Source: CAVVFX01 sp963747535
GTDB lineage: Bacteria > Acidobacteriota > Terriglobia > Bryobacterales > Bryobacteraceae
Reading direction: 5' to 3'
Assembly: GCA_963747535.1 (NCBI GenBank)
Contig: CAVVFX010000002.1
Location: forward strand, 558,001-622,000
DNA: 64,000 nucleotides
Shown piece after piece: positions 49,921-59,445 of this stretch. Under the pieces are notes generated by a model. It was not told the origin of the DNA and made no database searches. It saw nothing but the letters and a program-made list of their open reading frames with translations. A program made the translations under genes and the position numbers. Positions within the stretch are counted from its first letter, which is position 1. Each line of letters begins with the position of its first letter.

Positions 49921-51609
49921 ATGGCGACAAACGCCCCTGACACGATACTTAGATATCTGGCACTACGAAGTCAGCAGTGCCCGGATGCGTTGTCTGCACG
50001 CTATCTGTTTCCAGACCGTGCCCCGGCGGAAGTAACCTACCGGCAACTGGTGGATCGCACGCGTCAGTTCGCGTCTCTCTACAGCGACCATGGCGTTCGT
50101 CGGGCGGACGTTGTACTGATTATCCTGCCGCATCACGAAGATCTGATGCCGGCCTTGCTGGGCGCTATGTGGCTCGGGGCGATTCCCGCCTTCATGCCGT
50201 TTCCCACAGCCCGGTTAGACCCGCAAGGCTATTACTCCAGCTTACAGGCGTTAATGGCCTATACGAAACCGCGCGCCATCATGACCTATCCCGAGTTGCG
50301 CGAAGGCTTACAGAAGGTGGACCGGAATTCTGAAGAGCAACCGGTGGTGCTGATCCAGGACGATGTGATATCGCAGTCCACCTGTGCCGAACCTCATCCG
50401 CACGATGCCGAAGACATAGCTCTCATCCAGTTTTCTTCCGGCAGTACCGGACTCCAAAAGGGCGCGCTCCTCTCGCATCGCGCGCTGCTCGCGGAGATGC
50501 AGGGCGTTGGCGACTTCTTTGAACTGACGGCTGAAGACAGCATCATCTCGTGGGTGCCTCTCTATCATGACTGGGGTTTGGTGTGTGTCGCATTGCACTC
50601 CTTGCAGTTAGGCACGAGTTACACTCTGTTGTCCCCGATGCACTGGCTCATGCGCCCTTCGGTAGTCTTTGAGGCTGTCCATGCCTATCGGCCGACAGTG
50701 TTTTACCAGCCGAATTTTGCTTTCAACTATATGACGCAACGTGTGAAGGATGCGGAGATGGCGGGTCTGGACCTCTCCTCGCTGCGTATCTGTTGCAACG
50801 GGGCTGAACCATGCTTCTATGACAGCCATAAGATGTTTTCGGGCCGCTTCTCGCGCTGGGGCTTCAATCCCGACTCGCTGGCGATTGTCTATGGTATGGC
50901 TGAAGTAACCAACTCGGTTTTCGCCGCCGGGAATCGCGAACCGATCCAGGTCGATTGCATCGACCGCAAGATTCTCCAGGAGGAACACCGCGCGCAGCCT
51001 GTCACTGACGATGATCCTTACTTGATGAGAATGCTGGGAGTAGGCCGGGCGCTGAAGGGGACGACGTTCAACATCTTCGATGATCAACACCGCGAACTCG
51101 GGGAACGCGCGGTGGGTGAGATCGCAATAAGATCGCGCGCCAGATTCCACGGGTACTATCGCAACCCCGCAGCGACGCTGCGCTGCGCCCATGAAGACTG
51201 GTATCTCACCGGGGATCTGGGTTATCGGGTCGGGGATATTCTGTACGTCACGGGCCGGAAGAGTGACCTGATCATTACCGGCGGAATGAACATATACCCG
51301 CAGGACGTGGAAACGATTGTAGCGAAGCATCCGGAGGTAGTGGCCGGACGGGTGGCTGCGCTCGGGATGTACGACGCGGATCTCGGAACTGAGCGGCTGA
51401 TCGTGATTGTGGAATCACGATCCACCGCGCCCGAGGTGTTACAGCAGATCGCGCATCACACGCGGTCCCAGGTACTCCAACACTTGGGTGTAGCCGTAGA
51501 CCGCATCTATCATGCTCCCCCCAGGTGGGTCATCAAAACATCCAGCGGAAAGGTCGCTCGAGTCCCGAACCTCGAGCGCCTGCCTGAACTCGCCTCGCGG
51601 ATCGGGTGA
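49921..51609 (+). CDS. Fatty-acyl-AMP-ligase-like (FAAL) adenylating enzyme
   Basis: 562 residues, start one base after the previous stop. ANL-superfamily motifs: IQFSSGSTGLQKGALLSH, WVPLYHDWGLVCVALH (the FAAL/FACL type block), RICCNGAEPCFYDS, YLTGDLGY, GRKSDLIITGGMNIYPQDVE and the C-terminal Lys in IKTSSGKVAR. The YHDWGL and CNGAEP blocks favour FAAL over NRPS A domains. FAALs activate a carboxylic acid as acyl-AMP and pass it to an ACP to begin a PKS chain; the next gene is a free ACP and the one after it a KS-first PKS, which fits. The acid is unknown. Confidence 0.85.
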   Translation: MATNAPDTILRYLALRSQQCPDALSARYLFPDRAPAEVTYRQLVDRTRQFASLYSDHGVRRADVVLIILPHHEDLMPALLGAMWLGAIPAFMPFPTARLDPQGYYSSLQALMAYTKPRAIMTYPELREGLQKVDRNSEEQPVVLIQDDVISQSTCAEPHPHDAEDIALIQFSSGSTGLQKGALLSHRALLAEMQGVGDFFELTAEDSIISWVPLYHDWGLVCVALHSLQLGTSYTLLSPMHWLMRPSVVFEAVHAYRPTVFYQPNFAFNYMTQRVKDAEMAGLDLSSLRICCNGAEPCFYDSHKMFSGRFSRWGFNPDSLAIVYGMAEVTNSVFAAGNREPIQVDCIDRKILQEEHRAQPVTDDDPYLMRMLGVGRALKGTTFNIFDDQHRELGERAVGEIAIRSRARFHGYYRNPAATLRCAHEDWYLTGDLGYRVGDILYVTGRKSDLIITGGMNIYPQDVETIVAKHPEVVAGRVAALGMYDADLGTERLIVIVESRSTAPEVLQQIAHHTRSQVLQHLGVAVDRIYHAPPRWVIKTSSGKVARVPNLERLPELASRIG

Positions 51610-51615
51610 TTGCGC

Positions 51616-52086
51616 ATGGAGTCGAAAATGGATTGCGAAAACCAACCCTCCGGATCGTTGATCGACACGCTTCGCCGGACCCCCGCTTTCAAACGTCAGG
51701 CAGTTCTGCTGGAGAGTATCAGGGAAATCGTGCAGGATATTCGCAGTGTGGAACTCGGCAGACCCTTTCAGGCCGATCAACGGATCCTGGCACTTGGCCT
51801 GCCATCACTGCAGCTCATCGAACTCAAACAACGTATCGAACAGCTCTTCGCGGTCGAACTGCCGGTCACGCTGTTCTTCGAGCATGTCACTCTGGAGGGC
51901 CTGACGACCTATCTCCTGTCCAATGTCCTCGGGTTGGACACGGGGCCGCGGCCTTCGGCCCCGGAACCAGAGCCGGGTAATGACACTGCTCGGCGGACAG
52001 CAGAACTGGCGCAGTTGTCGGACGAAGAGGCGGAGTCCAGGCTGCTCCGGCACATCGCTGGTCTCGCAAGGACACCTGAGCCGTGA
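51616..52086 (+). CDS. Free ACP with extended tail, probable FAAL partner
   Basis: 156 residues from the ATG at 51616 (a TTG at 51610 is in frame). The middle is an ACP: VQDIRSVELGRPFQADQRIL, LALGLPSLQLIELKQRIEQL, TLFFEHVTLEGLTTYLL. The serine is present but the Asp of the usual DSL motif is Pro (PSL), which is uncommon and may lower modification or mark a special partner. The last 50 residues are acidic and end in SDEEAESRLLRHIAGL, a helix like the docking tails of PKS proteins. Its place between FAAL and PKS suggests starter transfer. Confidence 0.8.
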   Translation: MESKMDCENQPSGSLIDTLRRTPAFKRQAVLLESIREIVQDIRSVELGRPFQADQRILALGLPSLQLIELKQRIEQLFAVELPVTLFFEHVTLEGLTTYLLSNVLGLDTGPRPSAPEPEPGNDTARRTAELAQLSDEEAESRLLRHIAGLARTPEP

Positions 52087-55000
52087 GCCCGGATTCAGGA
52101 CCTCTATCTCCAGTCAAGCAAGCGCTGCTGACGATCGAGACGTTACAATCCAAGCTCGATGCGCTGGAACGTTCGCGCACTGAGCCGATCGCAGTAATCG
52201 GCATGGGATGTCGTTTCCCTGGCGGCATCGACACGCCGCAGAAGTTCTGGCAATTGCTGTGCGAAGGGCGCGATGTATTCCGCGAACTGCCGCCGGAACG
52301 TACTGAGCTATGCGACGTTTACAATCCTGATCCGCTGACGCCCGGCACCATGTACATGCGCTATGGCGGCTTTCTGGAGCATTGCGATCTTTTCGATGCG
52401 CAGTTCTTTCGGATTTCACCACGTGAGGCCCATCAGATGGATCCCCAGCAACGCCTCTTGCTCGAGGTAAGTTGGGAAGCGCTTGAGCACGCCGGCCAGG
52501 CACCCGACGCGCTTGCCGGTAGTCAGACCGGTGTCTTTGTCGGGGTGTTGTCGACCGACTATGCGCATCTGCCTGGAAGTTTGGCGGAGCGAGTGGATGC
52601 CCATTATTACCCGGGGGTGAACAGTAGTTTCCTGGCCGGGCGCCTGTCGTATTTTTTGGGGCTGCATGGCCAGAGCCTCGTGGTCGACACCGCGTGTTCC
52701 TCCTCCTTAGCCGCCGTCCATCAGGCCTGCCAGAGTTTGCGGAGTGGAGAGTCGGCTCTCGCGTTGGCCGGTGGTGTGAATCTGATGCTCTCGCCGGAAA
52801 TCAGCGTGTTTCTCTGTAAGGCCGGGGTCATTTCTCCTACCGGCAGTTGTCGCGCTTTTGACCGGGATGCCGACGGCATCGTGCGTGGAGAGGGATGCGG
52901 AGTCGTGGTGCTCAAACGTCTCTCGGATGCGCTCGCCGCAGGCGACACCGTGCATGCGGTAATTCGTGGCACAGCGGTCAATCACGATGGCGCCAGCGGT
53001 GGCTTGACGGTACCCAATCCGCGCGCGCAATCCCTCCTCTACCGCACGGCATTACGCGACGCGGGCGTGGAACCGAACGAGGTCAGCTACATCGAAACGC
53101 ACGGGACCGGCACCAAACTCGGCGATCCCGTTGAGCTGCGGGGGCTCTCACAAGTGTTCGACTCTGCGCGGTCTCAGCCGCTATACATCGGCTCTGTGAA
53201 AACCAATCTCGGCCACACGGATTCGGCGGCCGGTATCGCCGGGCTCATAAAGCTCGTCCTGATGCTGAAACATGGCAGTATGCCGCCGTCGCTGCATTTT
53301 TCCTCGCCCAATCCCGTCTTCACTTGGGATCGATCGTGTCTCAAGGTCGTGCGCGAACAGACACCCTGGCCTGTACAGGAAACCGCCCCTATCGCGGGAG
53401 TGAGCGCTTTTGGATTGAGCGGCATGAACGCTCATGCGGTATTGCAGGCCGCTCCTCCGCCTCGCGCCATACCAAACATTGACATCGCCTTAGAACGCCC
53501 TCGCCATGTGCTGACGCTCAGCGCGCAGACCGGCGAGGCTCTCGATGCCCTCGTCGCCCAATACCAGACACTGGCGATGACGGCGCCCAAGCTGGACGTG
53601 TCCGATGTCTGCTACACGGCCAATACAGGGCGAGCGCACTTTTCTTGTCGCCTCGCCGTCGTAGCCGCGTCACTAAGTGAAATCGAGGACCAGCTACGGG
53701 CACGCCTCCAGGATGCTTCGAAGCCGCTCGCACGGGGCAACACAAACGCGCCCAGGGTGGCCTTCCTCTTTACCGGCCAGGGTTCGCAGTACGTGGGCAT
53801 GGGTCGTCAGCTCTATGCGACCCAGCCAACGTTTCGACGCGAACTCGATCGCTGCGATGCCATTCTGCGGCCTCTCTTACCTACGCCGCTTCTCGACGTG
53901 TTGTATTCTCCGTCCGGGCCGGAAGGGCCCGGGGATCTGCATCAGACCGTCTACACGCAGCCGGCGCTTTTCGCGTTGGAATACGCCCTCGCCACCTTAT
54001 GGCAATCGTGGGGAATCTTGCCGGACGCGGTGATGGGGCACAGCGTGGGTGAGTACGTGGCGGCCTGTGTCGCGGGTGTCATGAGCCTGGAAGAAGGCTT
54101 GACATTGATCAGCGAACGCGGCCGGCTCATGCAGGCGTTGCCGCAGGATGGCGCAATGATGGCGGTCTTCGCCACCATGCACGAGGTACAGGAAGCCATG
54201 CACCCCTATGAACGGGACGTGGCGATCGCCGCCATCAATGGGCCGCGGCACATCGTGCTCTCGGGACAACGCGCGTCCATCCAGCAGATCGCCTCCTCGC
54301 TTGCGGCGGAGGGTGTACGTATCCAATCCCTGCAAGTCTCCCATGCCTTCCACTCGCCCCTGATGGAGCCCATGATCGCGCATTTTGCTGCCATGGCCGC
54401 GACAGTCCGGTATAGCGCGCCTCGCATAGACCTGGTGTCCAACGTGACGGGAACTTGCGTCGGAGAAGAAGCCGCCACGCCGGACTATTGGACCCGGCAT
54501 ATCCGGCAACCTGTACAGTTTGCCGCGGGAATGGCGACGCTCTATCAACAGGGATGTGAGCTCTTTGTTGAGGTGGGACCGAAGCCCATCCTGCTCGCTA
54601 TGGGTCGCGAGTGCCTGCCCGGGGAAGCAGGCGCTTGGCTTCCCAGCCTTCGCCGCGATCGGGAGTGGGATACCCTGCTCGGAAGTCTGAGTGAACTTTA
54701 CGAGCGTGGCGTCAGGGTCAACTGGACTGGCTTTGATCGTGATTATGCCCGCCGCAAAGTGGAATTACCCAACTATCCTTTTCAACGGCAACGCTACTGG
54801 GTATCCAACACCACCGCCGGCCCCACGTCTCCACTCTCTGTAGGCCGTGTGGCATCTTCACACCCCTTGCTGGGGCAACGGCTACACCTGGCGGAGTCTC
54901 GGGAACGCCGATACGAGTGCCAACTCAGTTCGGAAGTGCCGGCCTATCTTACCCACCACCGCGTTTTCGGCCACGCTGTCCTGCCGGCTGCGGCGTTTCT

Positions 55001-57671
55001 GGAAATGGCGTTGACAGCCGGGCTGGCGGTTTCCCAACTCACCCTGACAGAAAAACAGGGGTCTCAACATTTGGCGCTGGAGGATTTCACGATCCACCAA
55101 AGCCTGATCCTTGCAAATGGTGAGGCTCAACGTATCCAATGCACTTTGGCTCCGGACGACACACAGGCATGGTCTCACCGGATGCACAGCACTGCAATGC
55201 CTGGAAAAGAGGAGGGCTCTGAGCCCGAGTGGCGGCTGCATGCCTCAGGCTCCATCCGAGCCGCTCACAATGTCCCTCCACCACCGATCGACATCGAGGT
55301 GCTGAGGAGCACGCTCGACAAGGAGCTGTCTGTACCTGAGTTCTACCTGAAGTGCCGAAACCTGGGTATTGAATATGGATCGAGCTTTCAGGCCATCGAA
55401 CGGGCTTGGGTCGGGGATCGTTCAGCTCTGGCAAAGGTGCGTGTGCCGGACGCTCTCGCAGACGTGAGCAGCTATACTGTGCATCCGGTATTACTCGACG
55501 CCTGCATGCATGTGTCTCTGGCCGCGCTGCCAGAATTCCTCACAGACGTGTACGTGCCGGTGAGCATCAAGCGTCTGCGCCTCTATCGTCGCCCCGGCCG
55601 CACGGTGTGGAGTCATGTCCTGTTACATGCGGTGGACCATGCGCCACACCACGCCTGGATCGCGAATGTGCGTCTGTTTGACGAGACCGGTGCAGTCGTA
55701 GCTGACCTCGAAGATCTTACTCTTCGAATGTCCAGCCGTGCCGCCCTGCTTTCGCACGCCGTGGGGTCCCTGAACGATGACTTCTACAAGGTCATGTGGT
55801 ATCCAGCGCCTCAAATCAGCCAGGAATACGAGCGGCAAAAAAGGACACAGCCGGGGCACTGGGTAGTACTGAACGACAAAGCGGATACGGGGCGTCAACT
55901 GGCGTCCCATTTGCGGACCGATGCCTCCCGCTGCACTCTCGTGTCACCAGGCGGCCAGTATGAGCAACTGGACGAAGCTTCGTTTCGCATCGATCCCACC
56001 AATCCTGACCACTATCGGCGCCTCTTCGAAACCCTGCCTGACGTGACAGGAGTCATATCTCCGTGGAGCTTGGACGCCCCTCCGGACGACTTTGCAACCG
56101 CCCTGCAAAAGGTCTGTGGCACCACCTTGCATCTGGTACATGCCTTGACGAGCCTGACCACGCCCCCGTCGCTGTGGCTCGTGACCCAGGGAGCGATTGC
56201 CTGCCCCAAAGATCAACGCCTGGCCGCCGGTGATCAGGTCCCGGGAATCGCGCAATCCCCGCTCTGGGGACTGGCCAACGTCATCGCGCTGGAACACCCC
56301 GAACTACATTGCGTCCGGATAGACGTAGATCCTGCCGCCGTTGACGTAGGGAGCTTGTGCACGGCTATCTTATCCCCTACGCGCGAGGATCAGATCGCCA
56401 TACGTGAGCACGTGCATCTGACGCCCCGGTTGATTCCCGCGCGCTTGCCGAGCGCTTCCAGCTTGCCGCTTTTCCAGCCGGATTCGGCCTACCTGGTTGT
56501 AGGCGGGACGCGCGGGTTGGGTCTCGTGGTTGCCCGCTGGATGGTATCCAAAGGCGCCGCCTACGTGGTCCTCATGAGCCGCTCCGGCGCCGTCGATGCG
56601 CAGGAACTCGCAGTCCTCGAACGTATGGGGGCCCGGGTTTCGGTGATCCGCGCGGACGTATCCGATCTTGACCAGACTGCCAAAGCGTTGGCGGAGATCG
56701 ACCGTCCTCTCCGCGGCATCATACATGCGGCCGGCGTTTTAGATGACGGGATTATCCAGCAGCAGACGCTGGATCGTTTCACGACGGTGATGGCGCCCAA
56801 GGCGCAAGGCGCATGGCATCTCCATACATTAACTGAGGGACTACCGCTCGACTTTTTCGTGATGTTTTCATCGGTTGCATCCCTGTTGGGGTCCAGCGGC
56901 CAGGCTAATTATGCGGCGGCAAATGCCTTCCTTGATTCCTTAGCGCACTATCGCCGTAGCCGTGGACTGACCGCACTGACCATCAATTGGGGTGGCTGGT
57001 CTGAGGTGGGGGAAGCAGCGCGATCCGAGATCAGAGCCCGCATGCGCGCGACGGGGCTGTTGCCGATTTCGCCCGCCCAAGGCCTGGCGGCGCTCGAGCA
57101 ACTCCTGCAGCAACCCCGACTGGACGGAGCACCGGCGCAGGTGGGTATCACTCCTATCGACTGGCCAACTTTCGTGCAACATATCGTGTCAGGCGAGGTC
57201 CCACCTTTCCTCAGCCAGCTAGCGGGTAGAACGCCTGCGCCAGCCCCGACGGCAGCCGCGGCAAACGGGACATTACGCCGTGTTCTGGAAGAGGCGCCCG
57301 TCAGTGAGCGCACGAAACAACTATCGCTGCATGTGTCTGAACAGGTAGCGCAGGTTTTGGGTCTGGCGAATGGAACTTTGCTCTCTGCGGAGCAAGGTTT
57401 TTTCGCTTTAGGGATGGATTCATTACTTTCTCTGGAACTGCGCAACCGGCTGCAGGCCAGTCTCGCGTGCGCGCTACCGGGCACCTTGACGTTCAACTAT
57501 CCGACGATTGCTGCCTTAGTGGGCTACCTGGCCGAAACGATCTTTGCGGGAAAGACGGTCCCACAGGAAGCCGGACGGCCCAACACGAGTAACGAACTGG
57601 GGTCCATGATCGCGCAGATCGAACAGATGACTGACAGTGACGTACAGCAGTTACTGCGCAGAAAACCGTGA
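52083..57671 (+). CDS. Type I PKS: KS-AT-DH-KR-ACP
   Basis: 1862 residues from a GTG overlapping the preceding stop. N-terminal docking helix (ALLTIETLQSKLDALERS); KS (about 36-460, TACSSSL, ETHGTG, NLGHTD); AT (about 558-856) with GHSVGE and HAFH, so malonyl-CoA is expected; DH (about 926-1220) with HRVFGHAVLP and LLDACMH; KR (about 1466-1643) with GGTRGLG, an LDD motif (B-type stereochemistry) and the catalytic Tyr in GQANYAAAN; ACP (about 1743-1815, GMDSLLS); and a C-terminal helix SMIAQIEQMTDSDVQQLL that looks like a docking element. There is no ER and no thioesterase, so the chain should be handed on as an alpha,beta-unsaturated acyl group. Confidence 0.94.
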   Translation: MSPDSGPLSPVKQALLTIETLQSKLDALERSRTEPIAVIGMGCRFPGGIDTPQKFWQLLCEGRDVFRELPPERTELCDVYNPDPLTPGTMYMRYGGFLEHCDLFDAQFFRISPREAHQMDPQQRLLLEVSWEALEHAGQAPDALAGSQTGVFVGVLSTDYAHLPGSLAERVDAHYYPGVNSSFLAGRLSYFLGLHGQSLVVDTACSSSLAAVHQACQSLRSGESALALAGGVNLMLSPEISVFLCKAGVISPTGSCRAFDRDADGIVRGEGCGVVVLKRLSDALAAGDTVHAVIRGTAVNHDGASGGLTVPNPRAQSLLYRTALRDAGVEPNEVSYIETHGTGTKLGDPVELRGLSQVFDSARSQPLYIGSVKTNLGHTDSAAGIAGLIKLVLMLKHGSMPPSLHFSSPNPVFTWDRSCLKVVREQTPWPVQETAPIAGVSAFGLSGMNAHAVLQAAPPPRAIPNIDIALERPRHVLTLSAQTGEALDALVAQYQTLAMTAPKLDVSDVCYTANTGRAHFSCRLAVVAASLSEIEDQLRARLQDASKPLARGNTNAPRVAFLFTGQGSQYVGMGRQLYATQPTFRRELDRCDAILRPLLPTPLLDVLYSPSGPEGPGDLHQTVYTQPALFALEYALATLWQSWGILPDAVMGHSVGEYVAACVAGVMSLEEGLTLISERGRLMQALPQDGAMMAVFATMHEVQEAMHPYERDVAIAAINGPRHIVLSGQRASIQQIASSLAAEGVRIQSLQVSHAFHSPLMEPMIAHFAAMAATVRYSAPRIDLVSNVTGTCVGEEAATPDYWTRHIRQPVQFAAGMATLYQQGCELFVEVGPKPILLAMGRECLPGEAGAWLPSLRRDREWDTLLGSLSELYERGVRVNWTGFDRDYARRKVELPNYPFQRQRYWVSNTTAGPTSPLSVGRVASSHPLLGQRLHLAESRERRYECQLSSEVPAYLTHHRVFGHAVLPAAAFLEMALTAGLAVSQLTLTEKQGSQHLALEDFTIHQSLILANGEAQRIQCTLAPDDTQAWSHRMHSTAMPGKEEGSEPEWRLHASGSIRAAHNVPPPPIDIEVLRSTLDKELSVPEFYLKCRNLGIEYGSSFQAIERAWVGDRSALAKVRVPDALADVSSYTVHPVLLDACMHVSLAALPEFLTDVYVPVSIKRLRLYRRPGRTVWSHVLLHAVDHAPHHAWIANVRLFDETGAVVADLEDLTLRMSSRAALLSHAVGSLNDDFYKVMWYPAPQISQEYERQKRTQPGHWVVLNDKADTGRQLASHLRTDASRCTLVSPGGQYEQLDEASFRIDPTNPDHYRRLFETLPDVTGVISPWSLDAPPDDFATALQKVCGTTLHLVHALTSLTTPPSLWLVTQGAIACPKDQRLAAGDQVPGIAQSPLWGLANVIALEHPELHCVRIDVDPAAVDVGSLCTAILSPTREDQIAIREHVHLTPRLIPARLPSASSLPLFQPDSAYLVVGGTRGLGLVVARWMVSKGAAYVVLMSRSGAVDAQELAVLERMGARVSVIRADVSDLDQTAKALAEIDRPLRGIIHAAGVLDDGIIQQQTLDRFTTVMAPKAQGAWHLHTLTEGLPLDFFVMFSSVASLLGSSGQANYAAANAFLDSLAHYRRSRGLTALTINWGGWSEVGEAARSEIRARMRATGLLPISPAQGLAALEQLLQQPRLDGAPAQVGITPIDWPTFVQHIVSGEVPPFLSQLAGRTPAPAPTAAAANGTLRRVLEEAPVSERTKQLSLHVSEQVAQVLGLANGTLLSAEQGFFALGMDSLLSLELRNRLQASLACALPGTLTFNYPTIAALVGYLAETIFAGKTVPQEAGRPNTSNELGSMIAQIEQMTDSDVQQLLRRKP

Positions 57672-57703
57672 GCGACGCACCTTAACGCCTGGTTGCCAAA
57701 CAG

Positions 57704-59284
57704 CTAAAGTTCCCGGAGAACTTTCCGCTTCAGCTTACCTGTAGCAGTCTTGGGTAACGATTGCAGGAATTCGACCGACTGAGGGCATTTGTAGCGCGCG
57801 AGCCGTGTTTTCGTATATTCGATGAGAACTCTCTCCAGTTCCGGCCCGGCGTTCACGTTCTCTTTGACCACGACATATGCCTTGACCTGGGACAAGCCCG
57901 CAGTATCAGGACGGTTGACAATTGCGGCTTCCAAAACCGAATCGTGTTCCAGCAGAATAGACTCAACCTCGAGCGGTGAAACCCACATCCCATCGATTTT
58001 GAGCATATCGTCCGCTCGACCACAAAAAATGAAATCGCCTTCGGGCGTTTGGCGAAAGTTATCGCCAGTTCTCACCCACTCGCCTTGAAATGTATTTCTG
58101 GTAGCTGCTTCCTCATTCCAGTAGCAGGCTGCGGCCGTCGGACCGCTTACCTGCAGTTCCCCCACTTCACCCAACGCCACTTCTTTACCTGTCTCGCCGA
58201 CCAGGCGAACTCTGTATCCGGGCACCGGACGCCCGGTGGTCCCATATTTTACGGCTCCGGGGCGATTGGACAGGTATATGTGAAGCATTTCTGTCGATCC
58301 GATGCCATCGAGGACGTCTACACCAGTCTGCCTGCGCCAGGCCAGACCGACAGATTCCGGCAGCGCCTCTCCGGCCGAGACGCACAATCTCATTGCGTGG
58401 TCGCCAGACCGGACCATATCGGGAACCGCCAGAAGAGAGTTGAACAGGGATGGCACCGCACAGAAAATCGTGGGCCTCTGCTCGCGCAATAAAGATATCG
58501 CTTTTGAGGGAGAAAATCGCCCCTCGGACAAGATGGCCGTTGCCCCAAACGCAATCGGAAACACCAATGCGTTGCCCAATCCGAATGCGAAGGATAATCT
58601 CGCCGCCGAATAAACCACGTCATCCTCTTTGATGCCAAGGATGCCTCGCGCAAAAAGCTCCGCCGTCAGAACCATACTTCTGTGGCGATGCACCACGCCT
58701 TTAGGCTTTCCGGTAGAACCGGATGAATACAACCAGAAGCAGGGGTCATCAGCTTTGGTCGCTACCGTGTCAATCGCGTTGGAACTCTGACTCATCAGCT
58801 GTGACAGAGAGAGATGTCTACCGTTTGCGGACCCTGCAACCACAACCAGCCCGCGCCAATCGGAACTCCCGGCCGCCTGGAGAAACTTCGAAAGTAAGGG
58901 TTCAGCAACGACCGCTCCGTTCGCCCCCGAGTTTCTCAGGAAGAATATCATGTCGGTGACGTTCGTCAACGTACTCAGGGGAATGGGGATGATACCGGCC
59001 TCAATCGATCCCAGGAACGCAGTAGTGAAATCGATACTGTCGGGTAACCACAGGATAATCTTGTGTCCGGACGTAATGCCGATGCTGCGCAAGGCGTTTC
59101 CGCAGCGATGCATGCGTTCCGCTAAGTCGGAATAAGTATACGATCCCCGATCGTCCACCACCGCAACCTTGCGTCCTCGATCGCTCCGAAGATTCCGTTC
59201 GATTAAATCACTCGCGGCGTTATATGGAAGGGTCTCATTCCCGGACGAATTCGAGGGGGACGCGGATCGAAGCAGGTCGGGCAT
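57704..59284 (-). CDS. Benzoate-CoA-ligase-family acyl-CoA synthetase
   Basis: 526 residues, convergent with the PKS operon (32 bp apart). ANL-superfamily enzyme: LYSSGSTGKPKGVVHRHR, SFAFGLGNALVFPIAFGAT, SAGEALPESVGLAWRR, DGIGSTEMLHIYLSNRPG, RADDMLKIDGMWVSPLEVE and PKTATGKLKRKVL with the catalytic Lys. The HRH.SM block and the F.FGLGN block are typical of the benzoate/4-hydroxybenzoate-CoA ligase group. It would make an aryl-CoA from ATP, CoA and the acid. Its position suggests supply of an aromatic starter to the pathway, but it is on the other strand and may be independent. No aromatic degradation genes are near. Confidence 0.85.
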   Translation of the reverse strand: MPDLLRSASPSNSSGNETLPYNAASDLIERNLRSDRGRKVAVVDDRGSYTYSDLAERMHRCGNALRSIGITSGHKIILWLPDSIDFTTAFLGSIEAGIIPIPLSTLTNVTDMIFFLRNSGANGAVVAEPLLSKFLQAAGSSDWRGLVVVAGSANGRHLSLSQLMSQSSNAIDTVATKADDPCFWLYSSGSTGKPKGVVHRHRSMVLTAELFARGILGIKEDDVVYSAARLSFAFGLGNALVFPIAFGATAILSEGRFSPSKAISLLREQRPTIFCAVPSLFNSLLAVPDMVRSGDHAMRLCVSAGEALPESVGLAWRRQTGVDVLDGIGSTEMLHIYLSNRPGAVKYGTTGRPVPGYRVRLVGETGKEVALGEVGELQVSGPTAAACYWNEEAATRNTFQGEWVRTGDNFRQTPEGDFIFCGRADDMLKIDGMWVSPLEVESILLEHDSVLEAAIVNRPDTAGLSQVKAYVVVKENVNAGPELERVLIEYTKTRLARYKCPQSVEFLQSLPKTATGKLKRKVLREL

Positions 59285-59445
59285 AACGAAGGTTCCAGAG
59301 TTAAAAATCGAACTGAATTGCCTATTATAGTTGACTGAATGCGAGTACGTATTTATTCATCAAACGGGCGAATGAGCGCTGACATTTCGAGAAGACCCGG
59401 TTTGGCGCAGAGTACGCGAGCCGCCGCCTGCGTTAACATGTGGCA

